From an uncultured bacterium (GTDB taxonomy: Bacteria; Verrucomicrobiota; Lentisphaeria; Victivallales; UBA1829), in NCBI GenBank assembly GCA_949297765.1, contig CASFTV010000002.1:62001-126000 (forward strand): 64,000 bases of DNA, in the 5' to 3' direction. Under the pieces are notes generated by a model, which did no database searches, was not told the origin of the DNA, and saw nothing but the letters and a program-made list of their open reading frames with translations. A program made the position numbers and the translations under genes. Shown here in pieces: positions 17,121-26,639 of this stretch (position 1 is the stretch's first letter; the number at the start of each line of letters is the position of its first letter).

Positions 17121-19808
17121 ATGAAGATGTCTCTGGTCAGGCGCCTGGCGAAGTTGGCCGCGATTGCGCCGCTGTGTCTGCTTCCCGTGTCCGGTGCATG
17201 GGCCGGATCTCTGACGGATGCCGTGCGTACGTCCCGCAGCTCCGTGAGTCCTTCGAAAATGTTTCAGAACACCGGCTCCTTCACCAAGGCGAAAGAGGTG
17301 GACGCCAGCGCCGATGTTTATGAATATGTGGGAGACAACCTCATCGCCCGCGGACATGCCGTGATCAAATACGGCGATATGACCATCACCGCGGACAAGG
17401 CGATCATCAATCTCGAATCCCGCGACCTGGAGGCGACAGGTCATGTCACATTCACCCGCCGCCAGAAAACCGTCAAACTCGTGGATTACGAGGAGTATCA
17501 GGAGCTGCTCGACGACAATACCCTCTCCGTGAAGATCCTCGAATACGTCAAAACTCCCATCGGACTGCGGAGAATCAAGGTCGAAATTGAAAATATTTCG
17601 GCGTATATGAAGGCCGACCGGATCTCCGGAAATCTGGTTTCGGGCCTTTTCCAGTTCCGGAATTTCGCCCTTCAGAACGGTCCCCTGTTCTTCGCCGCCG
17701 CCGAGGCCGAGCGCGCCGTCAACGGAAAAATCACCATCCGCGACGCGAAAATGACCACCTGCGACTATATCATGGATGACCATGCTCACTACGCTTTGAG
17801 CGCATCGAAAGCCATCCTGACTCCGCGGGAATACGAAAGCGGACTGCGGAACTACAATCCCGATCACAACGATCATACCGTTCTGGCGTATAATACGATG
17901 TTCCGCCTGTGGGGCGTTCCGGTTTTCTGGCTCCCCGCACTGTACAAGCCGTTTGATTCCGACAGTTTCGGCGTCGACTTCGATTTCGGTTCGACGTCCG
18001 AATGGGGATACTTCATCCGGGCATCCAAGGGATTCAGCCTCGTCAATACGCCGAAGATGCAGCTCAACGCGGCGGCGATCATCAATTACTATTCGGACCG
18101 CGGACTGGCCTACGGCGGAAAACTGAATTTTCTGACCGATAATTCAAAAACCGAAGTGTTCGGCGTCATGATGCGGGACCGCGACCCGTATGAGAGTTTC
18201 TCGCTTGACCATTCGTCTCAGCGTCACTGGTATAAGGAGCATGCCCGTCTGAAGATTCCCCGGACACGCTATGATTTCAAGGCATCCAATCTGACCCATA
18301 TCACGCCCTCGCTGGATTTCCGCGGTCAGATCGAAGTCCTGAGCGATTACAATTTCCTGGAAGATTATTACGATACCCGCTACCGTGAGAATATTCAGCC
18401 GCCCACCTATGCGGCATTGGAATATCAGATGGAACGCGCATCCGCCGCGCTGCTGACCACGATCCGCGTCAATGACTTCGACAACGTTGTGCAGCGCCTG
18501 CCGGAAGCCCGCTGGGATATGCCGCGTCAGGAGCTGTTCGGCGGACTCTACTACCAGAGCGAAACCTCCGGCGGATATTATGAGATGAAGTGGCGCCATC
18601 TGGACAATCCCGGAAAGTATGGACGGGTGAAAGATTACGGAAGCGCCCGTTTTGATACCGTGCATTTCCTGTATTATCCGATCAATCTGGATTTCCTGAA
18701 CATCATTCCGCGTGTCGGCGGACGCTTCACGGCATATTCCAATTCATCCAAGAACAAGGTGTCGGATGAGGATTTGTCGGATATGTTCGGTGCGAGCGCG
18801 CTGGAGCTCTCCTATTTTTCCAACTCGGTGAGATTCCAGAACTTCAAATCGTCCGGGAAAGCCCGCTTCCGGTTCGCCGGAGAACTCGGCGTTGAGGCGA
18901 ACACCAAGATTTACCGCACCTGGCAGAACGTGCGCAGCTCCATGCTGGAACTGGACGGACTGCGCCATGTGATGATGCCGTATGTGAACTACACCTACAT
19001 CCCGGAACCGACCGAGAATCCCGAATATCTGCTTTACTTCGACGACATCGACCGGATTGATGAACAGAATTTTGTCCGGATCGGCTTGCAGAACACCTTG
19101 CAGACCCGTCGGGGCAACTACGGTTCTGAACAGATCGTGGAGTGGGCGGCTTTGGATACCTACTGGGATTTCCACGGCAACCGCCAGGGAATTTTCGGGC
19201 ATGTGGGAGATCTCGGAATCCGGCTTTCGCTGACGCCGTTCAAGGATCTGACCATTACTTCGGAACTGCTCTGGGACGTCGGGCAGAACAACGAACACAA
19301 TGAAGAGGTGCGCCGCGCCTTCGGACGCAAGGCCGGAAGAGTCGGACTGATGAAGCTGAAGTATCTCAATATGTGGAACACGCGCTTCAGCTACCGGATC
19401 TCCAAAGACTGGCGGATCTACGGATCGTACATCTATTCCGACGCCTACCGCCAGCGCGGAACCTTCTCCATGGGTTCCATGATGACGCAGATCAATGCAA
19501 CGTCCTCCACGCTGTCCGCCGCCTATCCGACCGCACAGGACGTCACACTCGGACTGGATTTTCCGACCTATATTGATCCCCGTCTGAAAGGCGGCGTCAA
19601 ATTCACCTACGACGTGGAGGCCGCATTGATGAAGAACATGGCGTTCTACCTGAAACGCAACTTCCACTGCGTGGACGTGATCCTGGAGGCCGGACGATCC
19701 GAGGAGCGGGATGCCGATCAGGACAAGGATGAATCCTACTATGTGATGTTCTTTGTTTCTCTTTCCACCATGCCGCAGGTCGGATTCGGTCAGAAACAGG
19801 ATTTGTAA
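17121..19808 (+). CDS. lptD: LPS-assembly protein LptD (OstA/LptA-like domain plus beta-barrel)
   Basis: Outer-membrane protein, 895 aa from the ATG at 17121, that inserts lipopolysaccharide into the outer leaflet together with LptE. After a basic signal peptide ending VSGAWA come residues about 50-200 of OstA/LptA-type beta-jellyroll (YVGDNLIARGHAVIKYGDMTITADKAII). A long LptD barrel follows, recognisable by MFRLWGVPVFWLPALYKPF, the alternating aromatic strands (ETSGGYYEMKWRHLDNP) and a hydrophobic C-terminus. The frame is open to 17070, but the signal peptide begins cleanly at 17121. It shows that the host makes LPS or lipooligosaccharide, consistent with the LpxL-type acyltransferase at 32876. 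proS follows after 89 bp. Confidence 0.85.
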   Translation: MKMSLVRRLAKLAAIAPLCLLPVSGAWAGSLTDAVRTSRSSVSPSKMFQNTGSFTKAKEVDASADVYEYVGDNLIARGHAVIKYGDMTITADKAIINLESRDLEATGHVTFTRRQKTVKLVDYEEYQELLDDNTLSVKILEYVKTPIGLRRIKVEIENISAYMKADRISGNLVSGLFQFRNFALQNGPLFFAAAEAERAVNGKITIRDAKMTTCDYIMDDHAHYALSASKAILTPREYESGLRNYNPDHNDHTVLAYNTMFRLWGVPVFWLPALYKPFDSDSFGVDFDFGSTSEWGYFIRASKGFSLVNTPKMQLNAAAIINYYSDRGLAYGGKLNFLTDNSKTEVFGVMMRDRDPYESFSLDHSSQRHWYKEHARLKIPRTRYDFKASNLTHITPSLDFRGQIEVLSDYNFLEDYYDTRYRENIQPPTYAALEYQMERASAALLTTIRVNDFDNVVQRLPEARWDMPRQELFGGLYYQSETSGGYYEMKWRHLDNPGKYGRVKDYGSARFDTVHFLYYPINLDFLNIIPRVGGRFTAYSNSSKNKVSDEDLSDMFGASALELSYFSNSVRFQNFKSSGKARFRFAGELGVEANTKIYRTWQNVRSSMLELDGLRHVMMPYVNYTYIPEPTENPEYLLYFDDIDRIDEQNFVRIGLQNTLQTRRGNYGSEQIVEWAALDTYWDFHGNRQGIFGHVGDLGIRLSLTPFKDLTITSELLWDVGQNNEHNEEVRRAFGRKAGRVGLMKLKYLNMWNTRFSYRISKDWRIYGSYIYSDAYRQRGTFSMGSMMTQINATSSTLSAAYPTAQDVTLGLDFPTYIDPRLKGGVKFTYDVEAALMKNMAFYLKRNFHCVDVILEAGRSEERDADQDKDESYYVMFFVSLSTMPQVGFGQKQDL

Positions 19809-19897
19809 GAAGAGTTTCAAACGGACGGTGCAAGGCCGGGATCCCGCCGGCCGGAACCGCGTTGCATAAAGAATTTCAAACGGAAGGTTTTTCAATC

Positions 19898-21625
19898 ATG
19901 AAAATGTCTCGGATGCTGGGGCGCAGAATCAAGGAAGACCCCAAGGATGCCAAAACAGTCAGCCACAAGTTTTTAATCCGGGGAGGATACATCCGTCCGG
20001 TCTCCTCGGGAATCTACAGCCTTCTGCCGCCGGCGATGAGGATCATTGAGAAGATCGAACAGATCGTCCGGGAGGAGATGAACGCGATCGACGGACAGGA
20101 GGTCCTGATGCCGGTGGTGCTTCCCGCGGATCTCTGGCAGGAATCCGGACGCTTCACCAGCGTCGGACAGGAGCTGCTCCGCTTCAAGGACCGCAACGGA
20201 AAAGACATGCTGCTGGGAATGACGCACGAAGAGGCGATTGTCCATCTTGTCCGGACGGAGGTCACCAGCTACAAGCAGCTGCCGCTGATGGCCTATCAGA
20301 TTCAGACGAAGTACCGCGACGAGGCAAGACCCCGCGCCGGACTGATCCGGGTCCGCGAGTTCACCATGAAGGATGCGTACAGTTTCCATACATCGCAGGA
20401 GTCGCTGGAGGAGTATTACGAGAGAGCGCATCAGGCGTATGTGAACATCTTCCGGAGAGTCGGACTGCGTCATGTGCTTTCGATCAAGGCAAATTCCGGA
20501 ATGATGGGCGGAAATGTTTCTCACGAGTTCATGTCCGTGGCGGACTGCGGGGAGGATACGCTGTTTGTTTCGCCCGACGGAGTCAGCTACAAGGCGAACC
20601 GCGAGATCGCGGTTTCCGCTCTCCAGTTCCAGCGAACCGCCGAGCTGCCGCTCGAAAAGGTCGCGACACCGGATTCCAAAACCATTGAGGAGGTCGCGAA
20701 TTTCCTGAAGGTCAAACCGGAAAATACCGGCAAAGCGGTGTTCTACTCCGATTCCGACGGACGGCTGATCTTTGTCCTGATCCGCGGCGACTTCGAGGTC
20801 AACGAGACAAAACTTCAGAATCTTCTGAAGATCAAGGAGCTGTCGTTTGCGAACGACGAGCAGATCCGCCGGGCGGGAGCCGTTCCGGGATATGCGTCGC
20901 CGGTCGGGATTGATCCTGCAAAGGCGGTGATCGTGGTGGACCGCTCCGTTGAAGGCACCTCCAATCTTGTGGTCGGCGCGAACGAGGCGGGATTCCATTA
21001 CATCAATTTCAATTACGGACGCGACCTCAAGGATGCGCTTGTCGCCGATATCGCGACCGTCCGGGAGGGCGATCCCTGTCCGGTGACCGGCGAACCGCTC
21101 CGCATGGAGCGCGGAATCGAAGTCGGAAACATCTTCCAGCTCGGAACGAAATACTCCGCTCCGATGAAGTGCGAATATCTCGACAAGGACGGAAAATCCC
21201 ATCCGATGATTATGGGATGCTACGGAATCGGAATCGGAAGAACCATGGCGGCTCTGGTGGAAGACTCCCATGACGATTACGGACCGATCTGGCCGATGTC
21301 CGTTGCGCCGTATCAGGTCGAAATCTGCGCGATCACGCCCGACAAGGAGAACGTGATGGAGGTGGCGGATCAGCTGTACCGCGAGCTTGAAAAACGCGGA
21401 GTCGAAGTGCTGTTCGACGACCGCGGCGAAAAGGCCGGATCCATGTTCAGCGACGCCGATCTTCTCGGAATCCCGCTCCGCGCCGTGGTCTCCCCGAAGA
21501 GCATCGCGGCAGGAGCAATGGAGTTCCGTTTCCGCGGCTCCCGCGATTCCGAACTCGTCCCGCTCGAAAAAACCGCAGATTTCCTCGCGGAAAAGGTCCG
21601 GGAAGAGCTCGCAAAATATCAGTGA
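19898..21625 (+). CDS. proS: Prolyl-tRNA synthetase
   Basis: Charges tRNA-Pro with proline. 575 aa, matching bacterial-type ProRS (about 570). Class II motif 1 lies around SSGIYSLLPPAMRIIEKIEQIVREEM and motif 2 around QIQTKYRDEARPRAGLIRVREFTMKDAYSF (first part of each recognised). A YbaK-like editing insertion occupies about 230-390 (GKAVFYSDSDGRLIFVLIRGD). Motif 3 is GCYGIGIGRTMAALVE, and the anticodon-binding domain follows (IWPMSVAPYQVEI). The start at 19898 (MKMSRMLGRRIKED) follows GGAAGG; the frame extends to 19862 without a better start. A YfcE-like gene follows after 10 bp. Confidence 0.95.
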   Translation: MKMSRMLGRRIKEDPKDAKTVSHKFLIRGGYIRPVSSGIYSLLPPAMRIIEKIEQIVREEMNAIDGQEVLMPVVLPADLWQESGRFTSVGQELLRFKDRNGKDMLLGMTHEEAIVHLVRTEVTSYKQLPLMAYQIQTKYRDEARPRAGLIRVREFTMKDAYSFHTSQESLEEYYERAHQAYVNIFRRVGLRHVLSIKANSGMMGGNVSHEFMSVADCGEDTLFVSPDGVSYKANREIAVSALQFQRTAELPLEKVATPDSKTIEEVANFLKVKPENTGKAVFYSDSDGRLIFVLIRGDFEVNETKLQNLLKIKELSFANDEQIRRAGAVPGYASPVGIDPAKAVIVVDRSVEGTSNLVVGANEAGFHYINFNYGRDLKDALVADIATVREGDPCPVTGEPLRMERGIEVGNIFQLGTKYSAPMKCEYLDKDGKSHPMIMGCYGIGIGRTMAALVEDSHDDYGPIWPMSVAPYQVEICAITPDKENVMEVADQLYRELEKRGVEVLFDDRGEKAGSMFSDADLLGIPLRAVVSPKSIAAGAMEFRFRGSRDSELVPLEKTADFLAEKVREELAKYQ

Positions 21626-21635
21626 GACGGCGGAA

Positions 21636-22190
21636 ATGAAAATCCTCTTTTTTTCCGACGTCCACGGCTCGCCGGAGAGTTTGAAGCGGCTCTGGAAACG
21701 GAAGGAGACGCTCTCGCCGGATCAGCTGGTTCTTCTCGGCGACGCTCTCTATCACGGCCCGCGCAACCCGCTCCGGCCCGACTACGCTCCTCCGGAAGTG
21801 GTTCCGCTGCTGAACTCCGAAAAAGAGCGGATCATCGCCGTCCGCGGAAACTGCGACAGCGAAGTGGATCAGATGCTGCTGGAATTCCCGATCATGGCCG
21901 ATTATTCCACGCTCTATGCGGAGGGGTGGAAATTCTTTCTCACCCACGGTCATCTCTGGAATCCCGCGTCGCCGCCTCCGGTTGCCCCGGGGACGGTGCT
22001 CGCGTACGGCCATACGCATCTGCCGCAGCTCGAAACGCTGGAGAACGGGCTGATCGCCTTCAATCCCGGGTCAATCTCCCTGCCGAAAGGGGGAAATCCC
22101 GCTTCGTTCGGCTGGTTCGAGGACGGTATCCTGCGGGTGCTGGAACTGGAATCCGGAAAAGAGATGGCCGTTCTGGAGCTGCACGCCTGA
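21636..22190 (+). CDS. YfcE/MJ0936-family metallophosphodiesterase
   Basis: 184-aa calcineurin-like phosphoesterase. The full set of metal ligands is present: FSDVHG (motif I), LLGDALYHG (motif II), VRGNCDSEVDQ (motif III), LTHGHLW and YGHTHLP. These match YfcE-type phosphodiesterases that act on phosphodiester bonds in a Mn-dependent way. The physiological substrate is unknown. The start at 21636 is 10 bases after the proS stop, so the two are probably cotranscribed; an open frame continues upstream inside proS and is rejected because homology begins at MKILFFSDVHG. Confidence 0.9.
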   Translation: MKILFFSDVHGSPESLKRLWKRKETLSPDQLVLLGDALYHGPRNPLRPDYAPPEVVPLLNSEKERIIAVRGNCDSEVDQMLLEFPIMADYSTLYAEGWKFFLTHGHLWNPASPPPVAPGTVLAYGHTHLPQLETLENGLIAFNPGSISLPKGGNPASFGWFEDGILRVLELESGKEMAVLELHA

Positions 22191-22229
22191 GTCCGCCGGA
22201 AAATCCGCCGCATTTTTCCGGATTCCCCG

Positions 22230-22258
22230 TTGCAAAAAACGGATTGTGTGTTTATATT
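22230..22258 (+). promoter_or_regulatory. Predicted promoter of the SGNH hydrolase gene
   Basis: TTGCAA (22230-22235), 17-bp spacer, TATATT (22253-22258), 44 bases before the ATG at 22303. Confidence 0.5.
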
Positions 22259-22302
22259 CCGGAAAGACCGGGAGAAAGACGGATCGGAAAAGGAGAATCG
22301 GA

Positions 22303-23238
22303 ATGCGGATCGGACTTGCAATGGAATATCTGCGCGGATGTGTGCAGATCGTGCCCGAAGAAGAAGGAATGGAACTTCAGCGGCTTTGTCCCGCGATGAT
22401 GAAGTTCTGCCGGAGCTCGGAACACCGGGAAATCCGGGCAAGATGTCCAAGCGGCGTGCGGATCGTTCTGCGGACGGATTCGCCCGTTCTGCGTCTTCCC
22501 TTCCGCTTCGGTCCCGCGGCAAGACCGCTTTTTGAATTCGGAGTGTTCCTCGACGGGAAAACGATTCCCGTTTCCGCGGAGAATTCGCTGCTGGAGCTGC
22601 ATCTGGACGGCCGGTTTCATACGGTGGAGATCCTTCCGCCTCATCTTGTGGAGTGTTTCTTCGGGGAGCTGGAACTCGCTGACGGCGCCCGGATCGAACC
22701 GCTTCCGAAGCCGGAAAAGAAATTCCTTTTTCTCGGAGATTCCATCATGCAGGGGATGACCGTTGCATCGCCGGCGCAGGTCTATGCGGATCGGCTTGCC
22801 CGCACGCAGAATGCCGATTATTACAATCTCAGCGTCGGCGGAATGACCGCCTTCCGGAAGCTCGGTGCGTTCGCGGCGGAGTATGTCTGGGACACTCTCT
22901 TTCTCTGTTTCGGCGTGAACGATTTCAACTCCGGCCGTCCGGTTCCGGAATTCTCCGGGGAGATGGCCGGAATTCTCGACGCGGTGAAGGGGAGGGGCGG
23001 GATCGTGCTGATCTCGCCGATTCATCAGCCGGGACGGAATGCGGTGAACGGAAACGGCGACTCCTTCCAGGCCTTCCGCGATGCGGTCCGCTCGCTCGCG
23101 GAGAGCCGTCCGGGAGTCCGCTTCATCGACGGAACAAAACTGCTGCCGCACGACACGGTCTGGTTTGTCGACGGCATTCATCCCAATGATGCGGGAGAAG
23201 ATCTCCTGTTTCAAAATCTTCAGAAGGAGCTGTTATGA
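22303..23238 (+). CDS. SGNH/GDSL-family hydrolase (probable carbohydrate esterase)
   Basis: 311-aa esterase-like protein. Residues about 1-135 form a beta-sandwich N-domain, as in CE2-type acetyl esterases. The catalytic domain follows with the four SGNH blocks: FLFLGDSIMQGMT (nucleophile Ser), NLSVGGMTAF (Gly), CFGVNDFNSG (Asn) and the C-terminal DGIHPNDAG (Asp/His). No signal peptide is visible, so action is presumably cytoplasmic, perhaps deacylating imported sugars. The start at 22303 is set by AGGAG about 7 bases upstream. Its stop overlaps the start of the next gene by ATGA, indicating translational coupling. Confidence 0.85.
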   Translation: MRIGLAMEYLRGCVQIVPEEEGMELQRLCPAMMKFCRSSEHREIRARCPSGVRIVLRTDSPVLRLPFRFGPAARPLFEFGVFLDGKTIPVSAENSLLELHLDGRFHTVEILPPHLVECFFGELELADGARIEPLPKPEKKFLFLGDSIMQGMTVASPAQVYADRLARTQNADYYNLSVGGMTAFRKLGAFAAEYVWDTLFLCFGVNDFNSGRPVPEFSGEMAGILDAVKGRGGIVLISPIHQPGRNAVNGNGDSFQAFRDAVRSLAESRPGVRFIDGTKLLPHDTVWFVDGIHPNDAGEDLLFQNLQKELL

Positions 23239-24056
23239 GAAAATCTCTGTTGTATGCGTCCGCCGGAGTCGGCGGCGTCCTGCTGCTCGGACTTGGATTT
23301 CTGCTCGGCCGCGCCGTCCGGGAGTGCCCCGAACCTCTTCCGGAGGCGGAACCGCTGTTCCGCGCCGAACGTGCCCGCCAGAGTGCGGAATATATGACCG
23401 ATCTGGGAATCCAGAGGATGGAGACGCAGAGTGATATGACTCTCTGCGCAGTCTCCGCCGCCATTCTTCGCGAGGCGGAACTGTTCGATGTGTTCCGGAC
23501 CTATCTGGCCTCCCTCCCGGAAACGGAACGCCCGGACGCCGTGCGCCGCCAGATCGAATGGCAGAAGAACTATCGCGCGGAGATTGCCAAACCCTCTCCC
23601 TATGGAGAAGGATCTCTGGCTCCGATGGAACGCGCTCTCACCGCACAGTCCAAATTATGCGACCGGATCGCATGGCTGAGCGCTTCGCCGGAAACCCGCG
23701 CGGCGTATGACCGGATTCGGAATCTGTCGTTTACCGCCCCGGACAAGGTCCGGCGGACACTTTCCGACGGGGAATTCCTCGGCAAATTCCAGGACGGAGA
23801 CCAGGAGGTCTTCAAACTTCTTCCTGAATTCTGTATCTCCGACGGCGCGTATCTGGCCGGTGTCCTGATCTGCAATATTCCCGGACGCGAGTCCTTCCGG
23901 ATGATCTGCATCTGGAAGAACGGGGAACACAAGGAGAAGCTCCGGGTTTCCAAAGTCACCCGTGTTGATTCCCTCCGCTTCCAGGACGGACGGCTGCTGG
24001 TTTCTCATACGAAACCGGACGGGTCGCAGGGAACCATGCGCATCGCTCTCCCGTGA
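23235..24056 (+). CDS. Hypothetical membrane-anchored protein
   Basis: 273 aa with no recognised family. Residues 5-28 form one hydrophobic segment (LLYASAGVGGVLLLGLGFLLG) after two basic residues, giving a type II anchor or uncleaved signal. The remainder is soluble, mixed alpha/beta and charged, with a C-terminal beta-rich part (ISDGAYLAGVLICNIPG; FRMICIWKNGEHKEKLRV). Translation is coupled to the SGNH hydrolase by a 4-bp overlap, so it may act with that enzyme at the inner membrane. No catalytic motif is evident. Confidence 0.7.
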   Translation: MRKSLLYASAGVGGVLLLGLGFLLGRAVRECPEPLPEAEPLFRAERARQSAEYMTDLGIQRMETQSDMTLCAVSAAILREAELFDVFRTYLASLPETERPDAVRRQIEWQKNYRAEIAKPSPYGEGSLAPMERALTAQSKLCDRIAWLSASPETRAAYDRIRNLSFTAPDKVRRTLSDGEFLGKFQDGDQEVFKLLPEFCISDGAYLAGVLICNIPGRESFRMICIWKNGEHKEKLRVSKVTRVDSLRFQDGRLLVSHTKPDGSQGTMRIALP

Positions 24057-24208
24057 CAGCCGGGATCCGCCGATCGGGAAGAGTGTTCCGCCGGGGAAGC
24101 GAAACTGAAAAACTTCTGCCGCTCTCCAGGTGGAAGACGGTCTCTTTTCCCCGTCCGGACAGAACCGAGGGGGCTTTTTTCCCGCTTTCCCGATTGAAAA
24201 TTGCCGGA

Positions 24209-24239
24209 TTGACGGTATATTAAACTGTTTCGCTATATT
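24209..24239 (+). promoter_or_regulatory. Possible promoter of the DUF21/CBS pair
   Basis: TTGACG (24209-24214) and TATATT (24234-24239) with a 19-bp spacer, longer than ideal. The 220-bp gap before the gene holds no other clear structure. Confidence 0.4.
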
Positions 24240-24276
24240 CTTCATTGATTCGGGAGTTGTGCCGCTTGCGGCGGAT

Positions 24277-25584
24277 ATGGACGGTTATGGATTGCTTGCG
24301 CTGGAAATCGTTCTGCTGATTGTGCTGATCTGCGGATCGGGATTCTTCTCCAGCTGCGAAATGGCGTTGTTTTCGCTTGGAAGAGCCAAGGTGATGGCGT
24401 ACAGGGATGATCCCTCCCTGACCAAACGGCGGATTTATTTCCTGCTGGATAATTACAACCGCACGCTGGTGACGATCATTCTTTCCAATATGTTTGTCAA
24501 CAGCTGCATCTCCATGCTGAACGATACGGTGATCCGTCATGCGGGGCTGGAAGGAATCGCCGCGACGGTTGCATCCGCCGTAACGGGCATTCTGCTTCTG
24601 CTGCTCTTCGGCGAGATCACGCCGATGACTCTGGCGTATGTATACTGCGATCCGTGGTCGAAAATTGTGGCGGCGCCGGTCTGTTTCATGCGGACGGTGC
24701 TGTTTCCCGTGGTCTGGTGCGCGGAAAAGGTCTGCGACAGGATTCTGGATCTTCTCGGACGGAAAAAATCAGTTCCGCTGACGCATGAGGAGTTTGATTC
24801 CTATATTGAAACCTGCACCCGCAGCGGAGCGTTTTCCGCCGCCGAACGGGAACTGCTGAAGGAATCTCTGGATTTCTGCATCCGCGAGGTTTCGGAGATC
24901 ATGCAGCCGATCCATTCGCTCGGATTCATCCGCAAGGATTTCTCCGCCCGCCAGATTCAGGAACAGATCTTCCAGATGAAAAAGATGTATTTTCTGGTCG
25001 GAAGCAAGAAAATCGAGACGGCGTCATCCCTGCTTTCCTCCCGGGAGTTCTTCGCCCTTTCCAAACCGGAGCGCGAACAGTGGAGAAGCAGCGGGATTGT
25101 GCGTCCCGCAGCGTTTATCCCGGAACAGACCTCCATTATTCTGGCTCTGCGGAACCTGAACGCGGCAAAGATCTCCGCCGCGCTGGTGACCGATGAATAC
25201 GGCGTCACCGTGGGACTGATTTCGCGGCCGGGAATCTACGCCGCTCTGACCGGCTGTTCAATCGCCGGAGAGAAGAGCGCTCCGACCGAACCGCTGATGT
25301 CCCGCCGGAATGTCTGGCTCTATGAAGGGCTTACGCCCGTCGCGTTCGTCATGGAGGACACCGGATGGAAACCGGAACGCGAATTTGAATCGGCAACGCT
25401 GAACGGGGTCTTCTGCGAACTCGCCGGATCGCTCCCGGAAAAAGGGGACGAAGTGGAGTGCGACGGATTCCGGATCCGGGTCCTGGAGATTCAGGGAAAA
25501 CGGGCGTCCAAACTGGAGTTTTCCAGAATCTTTCCGGAAAATGCCCGGTCGTCCGATCCTCCGGAGGAGGCGGTGATATGCTGA
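24277..25584 (+). CDS. DUF21/CBS/CorC_HlyC membrane protein (CNNM/CorC family)
   Basis: 435-aa transporter-like protein. Residues about 5-165 are the DUF21 domain with several membrane segments and the SGFFSSCEMALFSLGRAKV and LLLFGEITPMTLAYV signatures. A cytosolic CBS pair (about 210-335, TDEYGVTVGLIS) and the C-terminal CorC_HlyC domain (about 350-425, ATLNGVFCELAGSLPEKGDEV) follow. CNNM/CorC relatives handle Mg2+ or Co2+ efflux or Na+-coupled exchange. The start is uncertain: ATG 24277 lacks a good Shine-Dalgarno, while GTG 24259 lies just after GGGAG. The stop overlaps the next gene by 7 bases (ATGCTGA). Confidence 0.85.
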   Translation: MDGYGLLALEIVLLIVLICGSGFFSSCEMALFSLGRAKVMAYRDDPSLTKRRIYFLLDNYNRTLVTIILSNMFVNSCISMLNDTVIRHAGLEGIAATVASAVTGILLLLLFGEITPMTLAYVYCDPWSKIVAAPVCFMRTVLFPVVWCAEKVCDRILDLLGRKKSVPLTHEEFDSYIETCTRSGAFSAAERELLKESLDFCIREVSEIMQPIHSLGFIRKDFSARQIQEQIFQMKKMYFLVGSKKIETASSLLSSREFFALSKPEREQWRSSGIVRPAAFIPEQTSIILALRNLNAAKISAALVTDEYGVTVGLISRPGIYAALTGCSIAGEKSAPTEPLMSRRNVWLYEGLTPVAFVMEDTGWKPEREFESATLNGVFCELAGSLPEKGDEVECDGFRIRVLEIQGKRASKLEFSRIFPENARSSDPPEEAVIC

Positions 25585-26555
25585 GCAGTCTGTGTCTGCT
25601 TCTCTTCTTCATCCTGATGCAGGGGGTGTTCGCCGGACTGGAAACGGGGATGATCTCCATCCGCCGTCCGCGGATCGAACACGCATGCGGTCAGGGCAGC
25701 CGGGCGGCTCGCATGATTCTCTTTTTCATCAGCCGGCCCGGAGTGATGATTTCAACGTGTCTTCTCGGTGTCAACATTTCGGTGGTCTGTGCGTCGCTGG
25801 CGGCGAAGCGGTTCGCGGAGTGCGCGGGTCTCTCCTCGCCGGGAGGGCTGCTTGCAATGACCGCCGTTCTCAGTGTGTCGATGCTGATCTGTGAAATTAT
25901 TCCGAAAAGCTGGTTCCGTCAGGCCCCGTGTGCACGCTGTTCGCTGTTCGTCTGGATTTTGTACGGGACCTTCTTTGTGCTCTACGTTCCCGTTCGGCTG
26001 TTCGATTCCTTCACCGCGTTTCTCAGCCGGAAGATCGCGGGGAAAAGCGATTCCGGAGAGGCAAAATCGGCGGTCATGCGCGAAGATCTGAAACTCTTCC
26101 TGCGGGAGAGTGAAACCGTCGGCGAGCTTCCGCCGGAGGCCGCCTCCCTGCTCGACAACGCCATCGGATTTCATTCCGCAACCATCGCAGGGATCATGAG
26201 GAAAAAAGAGGAGGTTGTCCAGCTCGATTCCACACTCTCCGTCCGGAGTGCGATGGAGCGCTGCTCCCGGGACCGGATTTCCAAATTCCCCGTCCTGGAT
26301 GCGGAAACGGGAAAGTGGATCGGAATCTTCTCCTCCCATCACGCGATCTTTACCTTCCGGGAGGAGGAGTGGGGAGACCGGTCCGTTGCGGACTGCATGC
26401 TTCCTCTTCTGGAAATCCCGGCATCCACTCCGCTCGGAGAAGCCCTCAAACGGACCCGCGGCGCCGAAGCCGCCATGTTCGTGGTCCTGGACTCCGCCGG
26501 AATGCAGAGCGGCATTTTCACATCGTCCGATATCGCCCGGAAACTTTTTGGGTGA
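25578..26555 (+). CDS. Second DUF21/CBS membrane protein, lacking the CorC_HlyC domain
   Basis: 325-aa paralog of the preceding protein. Residues 1-160 are DUF21 with four hydrophobic segments (LCLLLFFILMQGVFAGLE; SVSMLICEIIPKSWF), then a CBS pair (about 205-320, HHAIFTFREEEWG; SSDIARKLF). The chain ends right after the CBS domains, so the C-terminal CorC_HlyC domain is absent. The start at 25578 follows GGAGGAGG and overlaps the upstream stop. The tight coupling suggests a heterodimeric transporter or a regulatory subunit; CNNM/CorC proteins are known to dimerise. Confidence 0.83.
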   Translation: MLSSLCLLLFFILMQGVFAGLETGMISIRRPRIEHACGQGSRAARMILFFISRPGVMISTCLLGVNISVVCASLAAKRFAECAGLSSPGGLLAMTAVLSVSMLICEIIPKSWFRQAPCARCSLFVWILYGTFFVLYVPVRLFDSFTAFLSRKIAGKSDSGEAKSAVMREDLKLFLRESETVGELPPEAASLLDNAIGFHSATIAGIMRKKEEVVQLDSTLSVRSAMERCSRDRISKFPVLDAETGKWIGIFSSHHAIFTFREEEWGDRSVADCMLPLLEIPASTPLGEALKRTRGAEAAMFVVLDSAGMQSGIFTSSDIARKLFG

Positions 26556-26571
26556 AAATCACCGAAAAAAT

Positions 26572-26599
26572 TTGAAATTCCCCCGAAGACGTTTATCTT
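26572..26599 (+). promoter_or_regulatory. Predicted promoter of the Nif11/CoA-transferase unit
   Basis: TTGAAA (26572-26577), 16-bp spacer, TATCTT (26594-26599), about 40 bases before the ATG at 26640. Confidence 0.5.
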
Positions 26600-26639
26600 A
26601 CCTTCTTAAACAGAAATTTAACAATGGGAGTACGTTCGC

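Noticed and set aside
19834-19852. GGCCGG/CCGGCC hairpin between lptD and proS as a terminator
   Set aside because: The stem is only 6 bp and there is no T-tract.
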